Source: Pelagimonas sp017744045
Lineage (GTDB): Bacteria > Pseudomonadota > Alphaproteobacteria > Rhodobacterales > Rhodobacteraceae
Length of the DNA stretch: 64,000 nt
Reading direction: 5' to 3' (one strand)
Assembly: GCF_017744045.1 (NCBI RefSeq)
Contig: NZ_JAGHRD010000001.1
The notes below the pieces were generated by a model. The model did no database searches and had not been told where the DNA came from. It was given only the letters and a program-made list of their open reading frames with translations. The position numbers and the translations under genes were made by a program. Shown in pieces: positions 8,597 through 17,489 of the stretch (position 1 is the first letter of the stretch; every line of letters starts with the position of its first letter).

Positions 8597-10252
8597 TCAG
8601 GCAAAGCTGCCCTGACAGAACCATCCCGAGGACAGCGCGCCGCCATGGGCGTAAAACAGCCAGAGCCGGTCGCCGTGATCGGTATCGACCTGCCAATAGT
8701 CGCGCACCCCGCTGCGCCAGGCTGGTTCATCCAGCCACCATTCCGGGGCGATCCGTTCGGGCCCCGAGGCCCCCGTGGTGACAAAGCGCCGTCCGCGCCA
8801 TTGGAAGCCTTTGGGCAGGTCGGGGTGATCGGGGGCGGTGACCGCATCTGGTGGCCAAAGCAATAGGGGGCGCGGGGTTGGTGGGCTGGGCCAGTCCCGC
8901 GCGGGTTCCGACCAAGCCGCTGCCAGGGTGGTGGCGCATTTCTCGGGGATATGGCTGCTGCTTGGATGGCGGCGGGTGATGGCTTCCATGCCGATGCGTG
9001 CGCCCAATCGGCCCAGCAGGTCCTCAAGCGCGGCCCCCTGATCCTTGCGTTGCTTGCCGCGTTCGGCGGCGGCCTTGTGTCCGGCCATGCGGCGGTCATG
9101 CAGGGGGTCATGGCCCACTGCCTCAAGCCGCAGCATATCAATGCCCGGCCCGGCTTCGATCCCGGGCAGTTTCATCTTCAGCAAGGGCATCAGCCTGTGG
9201 GCGGAGGTGCTGGCCACCGCCGCGCTGACCATCTGCCATTCCATCAGCCCATCGCAGCGATGAGCCTCAATGCGCAGCACCCGCGCCCCGCGCCCCTTGG
9301 TCTTGAGCTTGGCACAGAGCTGATCCAGCATCCGCTCCAACCCGGCGGCCACATCCGCCTCAAGCCCGATAGGCTCGGGAAAGGACATGCGGACCGAAAA
9401 GCGTTCGGGTGGCGGGGCGGGAGAGATCGGCTCTGGCGCGCTGCCAAGCGCCTGATCCAGCTTATCCACCAACCCACGCCCAAAGCGGCGGGCCAGCCCG
9501 GCGCGGGGTTGCCCCATCAGGTCACCCACCCGGCGCAGGCCCAGCCGGTTCAATTGCTCCACCATCTGCGGTTCAAGCCGCAGCGCGGCGATGGGCAGCG
9601 GCGAAAGCACCTGCCAGCTTTTGCCGATGGGCGCGATGCGCTCTTGCAAGGCGGGGCCGGTGGTGATGTGTGGGGCCGCGCCGCCGCGCGTCCAATGCCG
9701 CCGCTTGCCTGCCCGGGAGCGGGTGGCGCGGGCCTCTTGATCAATGGCATCACCGGAGCGATGCGCCTGTGTATCCTGCGCCGTGAACCGCGCCAAAGCC
9801 CAGGCAGCACCCAATGTATCCGCGATGCCGAGCCGGACCGTTAGGCCGAGATCGGCGCAATCCAGTGCGACCTGTTCCGCCAGCGCCACCTCTCCGCCAA
9901 ACAGATGGGCGCAGCCGGTCAGGTCGATCACCAACCCATCCGGGGGGGAGGCGGCGACCCAGGGGGAAAATTTGCCCGCCCAGCGGTGCAGCACCCCGAG
10001 AAAAGCCGCCTCTTGTCGTTCGGATTGGGGGCGGGTGATCAGGTCGCCACACATGGCATAGGCATCGCGCAGGGGTTGGCGCAAATGCAGCCCCAGCTTT
10101 GCCGCCTCAGGTGACAGAGAGGACAGGATCTGTGCCTGCCCTTCATCGCGGATCACCGCCAAAGGTTTGCCCAGCAAATGTGGTTCCGCCCGGATCAGGC
10201 GATCAACCCCAAGGCGGGGAAACCAAAGCGACAGGATGCGACGATGCGGCAT
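8597..10252 (-). CDS. imuB: ImuB, DNA polymerase Y-family mutasome protein
   Basis: A 551-residue inactive Y-family polymerase homologue that links the beta clamp to DnaE2 in SOS translesion synthesis. The start RRILSLWFPRLGVDRL is typical, followed by palm and fingers segments (VIDLTGCAHLFGGE) and the LRRVGDL helix-hairpin-helix region. The acidic catalytic residues of true Y-polymerases are not evident, as usual in ImuB. A perfect GTTC-N7-GTTC LexA box lies 34 bases upstream. imuA, usually directly upstream, is absent. dnaE2 is at 19756-22695 on the same strand. Confidence 0.9.
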   Translation of the reverse strand: MPHRRILSLWFPRLGVDRLIRAEPHLLGKPLAVIRDEGQAQILSSLSPEAAKLGLHLRQPLRDAYAMCGDLITRPQSERQEAAFLGVLHRWAGKFSPWVAASPPDGLVIDLTGCAHLFGGEVALAEQVALDCADLGLTVRLGIADTLGAAWALARFTAQDTQAHRSGDAIDQEARATRSRAGKRRHWTRGGAAPHITTGPALQERIAPIGKSWQVLSPLPIAALRLEPQMVEQLNRLGLRRVGDLMGQPRAGLARRFGRGLVDKLDQALGSAPEPISPAPPPERFSVRMSFPEPIGLEADVAAGLERMLDQLCAKLKTKGRGARVLRIEAHRCDGLMEWQMVSAAVASTSAHRLMPLLKMKLPGIEAGPGIDMLRLEAVGHDPLHDRRMAGHKAAAERGKQRKDQGAALEDLLGRLGARIGMEAITRRHPSSSHIPEKCATTLAAAWSEPARDWPSPPTPRPLLLWPPDAVTAPDHPDLPKGFQWRGRRFVTTGASGPERIAPEWWLDEPAWRSGVRDYWQVDTDHGDRLWLFYAHGGALSSGWFCQGSFA

Positions 10253-10285
10253 GGGGCAGGCAGGGAATCGACAGAGGGTGATTTT

Positions 10286-10300
10286 GTTCTCTATTTGTTC
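10286..10300 (-). promoter_or_regulatory. LexA (SOS) box of imuB
   Basis: GTTCTCTATTTGTTC is an exact match to the GTTC-N7-GTTC LexA site known for alphaproteobacteria. It lies 34 bases upstream of the imuB start codon, overlapping the likely promoter. Confidence 0.85.
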
Positions 10301-10348
10301 TAAATCGCCTTGCCTGTTGAGTCGAGTCCTCTGCGCCGGAACGGCTGC

Positions 10349-10918
10349 CTATTCTTGGTCATCCTTAAAGAGGCGCGGTTCAGATGCTTCCCCGGACAAT
10401 TCACGCGCCAATTGCGTGTTCTGTACCTGTCGCGGATCAAGGGACGGATCGGCCTCGGCGCGCAGGTTGAACACGGTCAACAAGGTTTCTTGAGTCAGAT
10501 CCTGCCCGGATCCGCCGCCTTGATCCTTGGAGGTTTTGCCCTGCTGTGTCTGGGCCAGAACCAATTCCTGCATCAGCTCGGCCTTGAGCGACATCAGCGC
10601 ATTAAGCTGCCGGGTCAAGGCTTCGGCCTGGGGGCCAGTGGCGTTTTGCAAGGCCCCTTGCAAGGCTTCGATCTGCTGCTCTAGCTCTTTGATCTGCTCG
10701 CTCAGCTTGACCTCAAAATTGCGGATATCGTCAATTGCCTCGCGCAGCTGATCGATCACCCGCTCTGGCTCTTCGATCGGGGGCTCATTCGCCTTTTGCA
10801 CATAGGTCTCAAAGTGATCCTCTGCGGCGGTCGGCGTGTCATTTTGCGCCGGTTTCGGGGTATTGTGATTATGCTTTTCGGGATCAAAAATTTGTCCCGC
10901 GACGGGTTGTACATCCAT
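10349..10918 (-). CDS. Coiled-coil protein of unknown function
   Basis: A 189-residue acidic cytoplasmic protein I do not recognise. After a Pro/Asn-rich N-terminus (to about residue 50) there is a long heptad-type coiled coil (ERVIDQLREAIDDIRNFEVKLSEQ onward through ELEQQIEALQGAL), then a QQGKTSKDQGGGSGQ linker and a polar tail. No signal peptide or membrane segment. The ATG at 10918 gives the better-looking start, and a TTG at 10963 would add 15 residues. It lies in the place where imuA would be expected upstream of imuB, but has no RecA/SulA-like motif and is separated from imuB by its LexA box. Confidence 0.7.
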   Translation of the reverse strand: MDVQPVAGQIFDPEKHNHNTPKPAQNDTPTAAEDHFETYVQKANEPPIEEPERVIDQLREAIDDIRNFEVKLSEQIKELEQQIEALQGALQNATGPQAEALTRQLNALMSLKAELMQELVLAQTQQGKTSKDQGGGSGQDLTQETLLTVFNLRAEADPSLDPRQVQNTQLARELSGEASEPRLFKDDQE

Positions 10919-11086
10919 GACTATTTCAAACCTTCTGTTTGAGCGGATGCAGGTTAGCGCCAATTCCTAAAGAAACTCCTGCCCGAAATCCGCCATGGCG
11001 CGGGAACCGCGCTTTGTGTCGCGAATACGCTTGCCCGTGGTCCGGCAATGTCGCAGGTTAAGGCAAAGCTAAAATGGGAGGTCCAA

Positions 11087-12199
<1,113 letters not shown>

Positions 12200-12257
12200 T
12201 CCATTGCACTGACTGCTAAGAAACAGCGGCGTGGTCTTTCGTGGAAAGGTCGCGCCG

Positions 12258-12299
12258 TTTGAGTATTTGGGCCAAGAATTTGAGTATTTGGGCCAAGAA
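12258..12299 (+). repeat. Two exact 21-bp tandem copies of the TATTTGGGCC-tail element
   Basis: The unit TTTGAGTATTTGGGCC+AAGAA occurs twice head to tail (12258-12278 and 12279-12299), and the second copy runs into AAGAAG directly before the ATG of the acetyltransferase gene. The unit is the tail of the dispersed intergenic element seen at eight or more other places in the window. Confidence 0.9.
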
Positions 12300-12303
12300 G
12301 AAG

Positions 12304-12792
12304 ATGACAGTTTTAATCCGTTCTTATGACAGCGCTGACCGAGACGCAGTTCTGGCGATGATCCAGCCGGTTTTTGCGGCGGGGGATACCTATGCCATTG
12401 ATACGGATATGAGCGCCGAGGAAACGCTGGCCTATTGGACGGGTGGCGAGAAGCACACCTTTGTGGCCGAAGAAGACGGCGCGTTGCTTGGCACCTATTA
12501 CGTGGTGCGCAATTTCAAAGGTGGCGGTAGCCATGTCTGCAATTGCGGTTACATCACTGCCGCAGCTGCGCGGGGCAAAGGGGTGGCGCGGGCGATGCTG
12601 ACGCATAGTCTGGAACAGGCCCGCAGCCTGGGTTTTCGCGCCATGCAATATAACAGCGTCATCGCCACCAATACCCGCGCGATCGACACCTGGGAACGGG
12701 CGGGTTTTGAGGTGGTGGGCCGTTTGCCCGAGGCGTTTTTGCACCCCGAGCAAGGCTATGTGGATGCGCTGGTGATGTATAAGACGCTTTAA
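12304..12792 (+). CDS. GNAT family N-acetyltransferase
   Basis: A 162-residue single-domain acetyltransferase. The acetyl-CoA loop is AAARGKGVARAMLTHS (about residues 93-108), preceded by the beta-strand pair LLGTYYVVRNF and followed by FRAMQYNSVIATNTRAIDTWERAGF, a typical GNAT B-motif. The substrate is unknown. The start at 12304 is preceded by AAGAAGAAG, contributed by the intergenic repeat, which also acts as the ribosome-binding region. The stop at 12792 overlaps the end of the convergent winged-helix gene by 4 bases. Confidence 0.88.
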   Translation: MTVLIRSYDSADRDAVLAMIQPVFAAGDTYAIDTDMSAEETLAYWTGGEKHTFVAEEDGALLGTYYVVRNFKGGGSHVCNCGYITAAAARGKGVARAMLTHSLEQARSLGFRAMQYNSVIATNTRAIDTWERAGFEVVGRLPEAFLHPEQGYVDALVMYKTL

Positions 12793-13493
12793 GAGACTTC
12801 GATCACACTCTTGTCGATTGCCAAAACATAGCCGCGTCGGGCGATATTCTTGACCAGCAATTCGCTGACCATCTGATTGCCCAAGCCGTCCCGCAGCCGC
12901 TTGATGCGGGTCGCCCCGGCGGCCTCTTCGCAATCGCTTTCGTCTTTGCCGGAAATCAGCGCCTCGATCTGGGCACCGGTCATGATGTCATCATCCATAC
13001 GCGCCTCGGCCAGAACAGACATGGTTTCCATCATGGCATCGGTCAGTTTGAACCCCATCGTGTTCAGATAGACTTTGTTTTCGGCGCGCGAAATCACCAG
13101 CGAACTCACCTCAATGCCAGACCGTTCGATCTGCGCCATGCGACGGTTCAGCGTGACCAGCATGATCAAAAACACCAGCGCCGAAATCAGCATCGCGGCG
13201 GCAAAGATCAGCAGCACAAAGATCACCATGCGATAGCTGGTCAGCGTATCGCCAAAGGCGGTGCCGCTTTGGGCCAGAATCTCAAGCAGTTTCACAACCG
13301 GTTGCTCGGTCAGATTGTCATTCTGCACAAAGATCTGTTCGACACGGGCGTTGAACGCGTTGGCATCAGGCAAGGTTAGCAACAGCATGATACCGGCCAG
13401 AACCAGAATCGCCACGATGGCGGTGATTCCGATGGTTACGATCCGGCTGCCTGCACGCAGATTCTCAGTAACGGAGGTAGTACTCACCAGCAT
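12789..13493 (-). CDS. Two-helix membrane protein with C-terminal OmpR-type winged helix
   Basis: A 234-residue protein. There is a membrane helix at about residues 17-42, a short periplasmic loop, and a second helix at about 86-115. The cytoplasmic C-terminal part from about 130 ends with IKRLRDGLG and LVKNIARRGYVL, which matches the recognition helix and wing of OmpR/PhoB-type DNA-binding domains. It may be a membrane-bound regulator, with the DNA-binding domain C-terminal instead of N-terminal as in CadC/ToxR. The start of this gene overlaps the small secreted-protein gene by 29 bases, so the two are one operon. A longer frame to 13535 is less likely. Confidence 0.75.
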   Translation of the reverse strand: MLVSTTSVTENLRAGSRIVTIGITAIVAILVLAGIMLLLTLPDANAFNARVEQIFVQNDNLTEQPVVKLLEILAQSGTAFGDTLTSYRMVIFVLLIFAAAMLISALVFLIMLVTLNRRMAQIERSGIEVSSLVISRAENKVYLNTMGFKLTDAMMETMSVLAEARMDDDIMTGAQIEALISGKDESDCEEAAGATRIKRLRDGLGNQMVSELLVKNIARRGYVLAIDKSVIEVS

Positions 13494-13755
13494 TTGCCCT
13501 TTTCGCGCCCGAAGGCGTGTTTTCCGACAGGCCAACCACGTTCAGCAGCGTCCAGCCACCGGACGCAACGCGCCGGCTTGCTGATTGTGCCGCCGCGCTG
13601 GCAGAGGGGCAAGATCCATCAAGTGACAGGATGCCGTAATGCAGACGCAGGGGGCTGTCCTTTTTGGCTTTGTATTCAACAAAGCAGTCAGCCTGCGCCG
13701 CAGCGGGCAGTGCCAGGGTGATGGCCACAAGGAGGGGGGCAATGAAATGTCTCAT
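13465..13755 (-). CDS. Small secreted protein, unknown function
   Basis: A 96-residue protein with a clear signal peptide (RHFIAPLLVAITLALPAAAQA, about residues 1-22). The mature part is about 74 residues with two cysteines (DCFVEYKAK and GSCPSAS) that may form a disulfide. I do not recognise the family. The gene overlaps the downstream membrane winged-helix gene by 29 bases, suggesting co-expression and possibly that this periplasmic protein acts with its periplasmic loop. That last point is speculation. Confidence 0.7.
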   Translation of the reverse strand: MRHFIAPLLVAITLALPAAAQADCFVEYKAKKDSPLRLHYGILSLDGSCPSASAAAQSASRRVASGGWTLLNVVGLSENTPSGAKRANAGEYYLRY

Positions 13756-13934
13756 GGGGCCAAGGTGCGCAAAACTGCGCTGAAATTCAATAACAGACGC
13801 GAATTCGGGGGCTTGGCTGGGCTGATATTCGATAACCGCGCGGCGTTATTGCCCGATTTTGGCGGTTTCGGTCAGGGTCGACTCACCAAAGCTGATCCCC
13901 AGCGAAAACAGATTTGACCCGAGAGGAGTTTCCC

Positions 13935-14375
13935 ATGTCTGCTAAATTCATTACCGGCGTCCTGACAGCCGCTGCCTTTATTACAACGCTTGCCATTGCG
14001 GCCCCTGCCGAGGCCGGGAACAAGAAGAATGACAATCTGAAAAAGTTCATCGCAGGGGCGGCGACCCTGTATCTGCTGCATGAATTGCATGAGAACGGCA
14101 GGATCAAGGTGCATGGCTATAACGGTCATGGCCATGGTCACGGCGGCTGGAAAGCCAAAAAGCCTCCGATCCCGCGCTACTGCATTACGAAAGTCGGCGG
14201 TAAGAAAAAGGGCAAGCGGATCGCGACCCGTCGCTGCCTCAAGCACAATTACAGCGCGTTCCACCGCCTGCCCAAAGCCTGCAAAACCACCTACTGGCGC
14301 AAAGGCCACAAGCGCCCGGCCTATGCTGTGCGTTGCCTGAAGAACCACGGTTTCCGCATTTCAAAACGTCACTGA
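13935..14375 (+). CDS. Small basic secreted protein, unknown function
   Basis: A 146-residue exported protein. It has a signal peptide ending at about APAEA (residues 1-27), then a very basic mature part with a His/Gly-rich stretch (GYNGHGHGHGGW) and four cysteines placed as YCITK, RRCLKH, KACKTT and VRCLKN. The His-rich stretch could bind metal, but nothing confirms it. The ATG at 13935 has GAGAGGAGTTTCCC in front. It is followed by a strong terminator, so it is probably transcribed alone. Confidence 0.75.
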   Translation: MSAKFITGVLTAAAFITTLAIAAPAEAGNKKNDNLKKFIAGAATLYLLHELHENGRIKVHGYNGHGHGHGGWKAKKPPIPRYCITKVGGKKKGKRIATRRCLKHNYSAFHRLPKACKTTYWRKGHKRPAYAVRCLKNHGFRISKRH

Positions 14376-14445
14376 TTTCGTTCGAGCAGCACCGCGCCCT
14401 TGCGGCGCGGGCAACCCCGGGGGTCTGTCCCACCCCCTGCTCCGG

Positions 14446-14481
14446 GGGGCCTCGTTTCGGCGAGGCCCCTCTTTTCCTTTT
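14446..14481 (+). terminator. Rho-independent terminator
   Basis: GGGGCCTCG-TTTCGG-CGAGGCCCC followed by TCTTTTCCTTTT: a 9-bp perfect stem and T-rich tail downstream of the basic secreted-protein gene. Confidence 0.85.
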
Positions 14482-14529
14482 GTGATTTCTGGTCAAGAGT
14501 GTGCGCGAAACACGACAGGAGGGCGGATC

Positions 14530-14889
14530 ATGGCCACAGGCTATCTATCGACACATGTTCTGGACACGGCGCGCGGAGTGCCTGCCGAAGGCATCAAAAT
14601 CGCGCTCTATAAGGTGGCGGGCAACAGCCATAGCAAAATCGCCGAGACCGTGACCAACGCCGATGGGCGCACCGATACGCCAATTCTGCCGGCGGAAGAG
14701 TTCCAGACCGGCACCTATGAGCTGATATTTTTCACCGGTGACTATCTGCGCGAAACGGGGCAAGCGGGCGAGGATCCGCTTTTCCTCGATCAAATTCCGA
14801 TCCGCTTTGGCATGGCTGATCAAGACGCCCATTACCACGTTCCGCTCCTGCTTTCGCCTTATGGGTATTCGACCTATCGGGGGTCCTGA
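14530..14889 (+). CDS. uraH: 5-hydroxyisourate hydrolase
   Basis: A transthyretin-related enzyme of 119 residues that hydrolyses 5-hydroxyisourate in uric-acid breakdown. The family hallmarks are present: LSTHVLDTARGVPA at the start, HYHVPLLLSPYGYSTYRGS at the end with the C-terminal YRGS tetrapeptide. The ATG is preceded by AGGAGGGCGGATC. No signal peptide, so it is cytoplasmic. Other urate-pathway genes are not in the window. A HEAT-like gene starts 3 bases after its stop. Confidence 0.95.
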   Translation: MATGYLSTHVLDTARGVPAEGIKIALYKVAGNSHSKIAETVTNADGRTDTPILPAEEFQTGTYELIFFTGDYLRETGQAGEDPLFLDQIPIRFGMADQDAHYHVPLLLSPYGYSTYRGS

Positions 14890-14892
14890 AGC

Positions 14893-15363
14893 TTGTCTTG
14901 GCTTCGCAGGTTTGTGGACCGGTTTCAAAAGAAAGAGGCTGGGGCGGAAGACGATGCCGCTGCTTTGGCGGCATTGGAGGCCGCATATGGGGTGCAAGAC
15001 AGCGACGCTTTTGAGGACGCATGGATTAGGGTGTGTCATCTTGGTAGAATCGAGAGCCATAGCCCACTCGCGGACTTGATCATCAGAGTGCTGAGGGAAG
15101 ATTGGCATACGCGTCACGAAGATCTTGTTCAGAGCATTCATTGGGACAGAGTCGCTGGCGCTGAAGAAATTCTGGAATACCGTACTGAGCACTTTCCAGC
15201 TTACCTGAAGCGTTTGGACAACGGATATGCGCTTGCGCGCAAATGTACTTGGGCCTTGGCGGACATTGGTGGAGCCAGGGCTCACCGCGCTCTGAAACGT
15301 ATCGCCAATCGCGAAGATCCTGTTATTGCAGAGTTTGCTGAGAAGCGCTTGCGGAATTGGTAA
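14893..15363 (+). CDS. HEAT-like helical repeat protein
   Basis: A 156-residue protein translated from a TTG directly behind uraH. After an Ala/Glu-rich N-terminus it is all-helical, with a final KCTWALADIGGARAHRALKRIANREDP that reads like a PBS-lyase/HEAT repeat. Such short proteins act as adaptors, and some are immunity proteins, but no partner is visible. The sequence is noticeably less G+C-rich than uraH, so it may be an acquired gene. The stop is followed by 139 bases with no recognisable gene. Confidence 0.6.
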   Translation: MSWLRRFVDRFQKKEAGAEDDAAALAALEAAYGVQDSDAFEDAWIRVCHLGRIESHSPLADLIIRVLREDWHTRHEDLVQSIHWDRVAGAEEILEYRTEHFPAYLKRLDNGYALARKCTWALADIGGARAHRALKRIANREDPVIAEFAEKRLRNW

Positions 15364-15502
15364 GTCGCCAACGCATTGTGGGCACCAAAGCATAACTGCC
15401 TCGTTTTTCTAACTCTGCGGTGTTGACCTATAGGTGATTGCGCGATCTTGGGTTAACAAAAGGTAAAAGCAAAACGCCCGATAAAAGAGGCAGGAGCAGA
15501 GC

Positions 15503-16231
15503 ATGAAAGATTTACTACTACAGGACGTCGCCCATGATTGCGCGGTGAACCGGTTCGGATTCTATTGCGTTCCCGAGGCCTTTCAGCACACCGAGGTCGC
15601 AAAAAAACTGCGCAGAGGTGAGGTGAATGAGCCGCGCACATTGGAATTGATCAGCCGCATGGTCGGCGAGGGTGACGTGATCAGCGGTGGCTCTTTCATC
15701 GGGGATTTCCTACCGCCTTTGTCGAGCTTTCTTGTCCCTGGCGCGCGGGTACACTCCTTTGAACCCAATCCCGACGCTTTTGATGCGGCCTCGCAGGTGA
15801 TCGCGCTGAATGCCTTGCACAATGTTGATCTGCACCCGGTCGCCGTGGGCAAAGAAGAGGCGGTTCTGCCGTTTCAAAACATGCGCCGCAGCGGCAAAGC
15901 CATGGGCGGACTGTCCAAGATTGTTGAGGAACATATCGAAGGTCAAACCGTCGAAGTGCCCGTGACCCGGCTTGACGATCTGATCGACCCAAGCCGCAAG
16001 ATCTCGGTCCTGCAATTGGATATCGAGGGGCAGGAATGGCCGGCTTTGCAAGGCGCGCAGGGGATCATCACGCGCAACATGCCGATGATCGTCGTGGAGT
16101 CTCTGGAAACCACCGAAGCGCGTGTTGATGAGGATAAGCTGGCCGAGCTGGCCCCCGATGCGGGCTATAAATTTATGGGCAAGATGGAGCGCAATTCCTT
16201 CTTTTTGCCACTGGCTGCGCGCGGGCTCTGA
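15503..16231 (+). CDS. FkbM family methyltransferase
   Basis: A 242-residue SAM-dependent methyltransferase. The SAM site is around VISGGSFIGDFLPPLS (unusual GGSF where most have GANxG), with SFEPNPDAF as motif II and LQLDIEGQEWPALQGA as the characteristic FkbM LDIEG motif. It starts at an ATG preceded by GGCAGGAGCAGAGC. FkbM enzymes O-methylate glycans or polyketides, and the substrate here is unknown. A hairpin terminator follows. Confidence 0.88.
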   Translation: MKDLLLQDVAHDCAVNRFGFYCVPEAFQHTEVAKKLRRGEVNEPRTLELISRMVGEGDVISGGSFIGDFLPPLSSFLVPGARVHSFEPNPDAFDAASQVIALNALHNVDLHPVAVGKEEAVLPFQNMRRSGKAMGGLSKIVEEHIEGQTVEVPVTRLDDLIDPSRKISVLQLDIEGQEWPALQGAQGIITRNMPMIVVESLETTEARVDEDKLAELAPDAGYKFMGKMERNSFFLPLAARGL

Positions 16232-16264
16232 CAGCTGTCGCGTAACTGTCATCCAAGACGGATA

Positions 16265-16296
16265 GGGCTCTGACATCTCACTGTCGGAGCCCTTTT
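16265..16296 (+). terminator. Hairpin that also contains the next gene's ribosome-binding site
   Basis: GGGCTCTGACA-TCTCAC-TGTCGGAGCCC-TTTT is an 11-bp stem with one G:T pair and a short T run. The GGAG in its 3' arm (16286-16289) is the only Shine-Dalgarno for the ATG at 16298. It may end the FkbM transcript, or hide the ribosome-binding site of the small gene. Confidence 0.7.
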
Positions 16297-16297
16297 C

Positions 16298-16477
16298 ATG
16301 AGCCAGATCATCAAAGACACCACCGATGACGCCCTGATCCAGGAATACCTGAATAAAGGCGGCAAGATCACCAAAGGCGAAACCAAGCCGCCCAAGCCTG
16401 AACTGGGCCTGTCCAAGGGCAGTTGGGGTCAAGTGCTGAGCAAGGAAGAAAAAGCCGCGCGGGACGGTAAGGCTTAA
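16298..16477 (+). CDS. Small conserved-looking lysine-rich protein (59 residues)
   Basis: A 59-residue protein, MSQIIKDTTDDALIQEYL at the start, then a KGGKITKGETKPPKPELGLSKG segment and a KEEKAARDGKA tail. It is charged and hydrophilic and has no membrane segment. A GGAG 8 bases before the ATG lies inside the preceding hairpin. Codon use matches neighbouring genes (G/C-ending codons), which supports it being real. I do not recognise the function. Confidence 0.6.
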   Translation: MSQIIKDTTDDALIQEYLNKGGKITKGETKPPKPELGLSKGSWGQVLSKEEKAARDGKA

Positions 16478-16520
16478 GGCCTCTGTACATGCTGGCAGGG
16501 AGTGATTATCTACCCCTCCC

Positions 16521-16994
16521 ATGGCCAAGAAACCTGCATCCGACCCGAATTACAAAGTGATCGCCGAAAACCGGCGAGCACGGTTTGACTATGCCATAGA
16601 AGATGACATCGAATGCGGGATCGTTCTGGCCGGGTCCGAGGTTAAATCCCTGCGTGAAAACTCGGGGAATATAGCCGAAAGCTATGCAGCGGTTGAGGAT
16701 GGTGAGCTTTGGCTCGTGAACTCATATATCGCGCCGTATGACCGGGCCATGTTCAGCCACGAAGAAAAGCGCCGCCGCAAGCTGCTGGTGTCCAAGAGAG
16801 AGCTGTCGCGCCTGTGGAACGACACCCAGCGCAAGGGCATGACCATTGTGCCGCTGGTGATGTATTTCAATCATAAGGGCATCGTGAAGCTCAAGATCGG
16901 GATCGCCAAAGGTAAGAAAAACCACGACAAGCGTGAAACCGAAGCCAAGCGCGATTGGGGCCGCCAAAAGCAACGCTTGCTAAAGCAGGGTTGA
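16521..16994 (+). CDS. smpB: SsrA-binding protein SmpB
   Basis: Binds tmRNA and brings it to stalled ribosomes for trans-translation. 157 residues, the usual length. Hallmarks: VIAENRRARFDYAIEDDIECGIVLAGSEVKSLR, the EKRRRKLLVSKRE loop, and the basic C-terminal KKNHDKRETEAKRDWGRQKQR tail that enters the decoding centre. The tmRNA gene itself is not in the window. Confidence 0.97.
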   Translation: MAKKPASDPNYKVIAENRRARFDYAIEDDIECGIVLAGSEVKSLRENSGNIAESYAAVEDGELWLVNSYIAPYDRAMFSHEEKRRRKLLVSKRELSRLWNDTQRKGMTIVPLVMYFNHKGIVKLKIGIAKGKKNHDKRETEAKRDWGRQKQRLLKQG

Positions 16995-17112
16995 AGATAA
17001 ACCTTTTGGGGGGAACGCGGCGATGTTCTTCCCGTAATCAGCGCCATGTCATTTCTGTAATCTTCGCTCCGTAACGCGGGGAAACCCGAATTGGGTGTGG
17101 AAGGAATACGGA

Positions 17113-17394
17113 ATGGAATTGATTATTGGTTTGATCTCGGGCGCGATTGGCGGCAACGCCGCTGGTGGTTTGCTGAAAAACCTCAACCAGGGCACGTTGA
17201 TCAACTCGCTGGCCGGTATCGTTGGTGGTGGCCTGGGTGGCACGATCCTGTCTCAGCTTGGTCTGGGCGGTATGGAAGGTGCCGCAGGGGGAATGGATTT
17301 GGGTAGCATTCTCAGCCAAGTTGCCGGCGGTGGCGTTGGTGGCGGCGTGGTTCTGGCCATCGTTGGTGTGATCCGCAACAAATTGACTGGATAA
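17113..17394 (+). CDS. Small glycine-rich membrane protein
   Basis: A 93-residue hydrophobic protein with three glycine-zipper-like segments (IGLISGAIGGNAAGGLL; LAGIVGGGLGGTILSQLG; AGGGVGGGVVLAIVGVI). It is probably an inner-membrane protein. The ATG at 17113 has GGAAGGAATACGG in front. The upstream in-frame start at 17095 lacks such a site. Function unknown. It lies in a separate unit between smpB and the sulfurtransferase gene. Confidence 0.7.
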   Translation: MELIIGLISGAIGGNAAGGLLKNLNQGTLINSLAGIVGGGLGGTILSQLGLGGMEGAAGGMDLGSILSQVAGGGVGGGVVLAIVGVIRNKLTG

Positions 17395-17489
17395 ATTCAG
17401 GTTTTGCGCCCTTCAAGGCGCATGCCGATCTTGCAAGCGCCGCCCCCGGGGCCTATGGACATAACGATCCATGATTTCGGGGGTGTGCC

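Noticed and set aside
8479..9141. Minus-strand frame overlapping the end of imuB
   Set aside because: It is in another frame of imuB and of the gap, with no domain. The imuB frame is supported by family motifs.
10349..10918. The coiled-coil protein as a diverged ImuA
   Set aside because: It has no Walker or RecA/SulA-like sequence and is almost all coiled coil and low complexity, so only its position recalls imuA.
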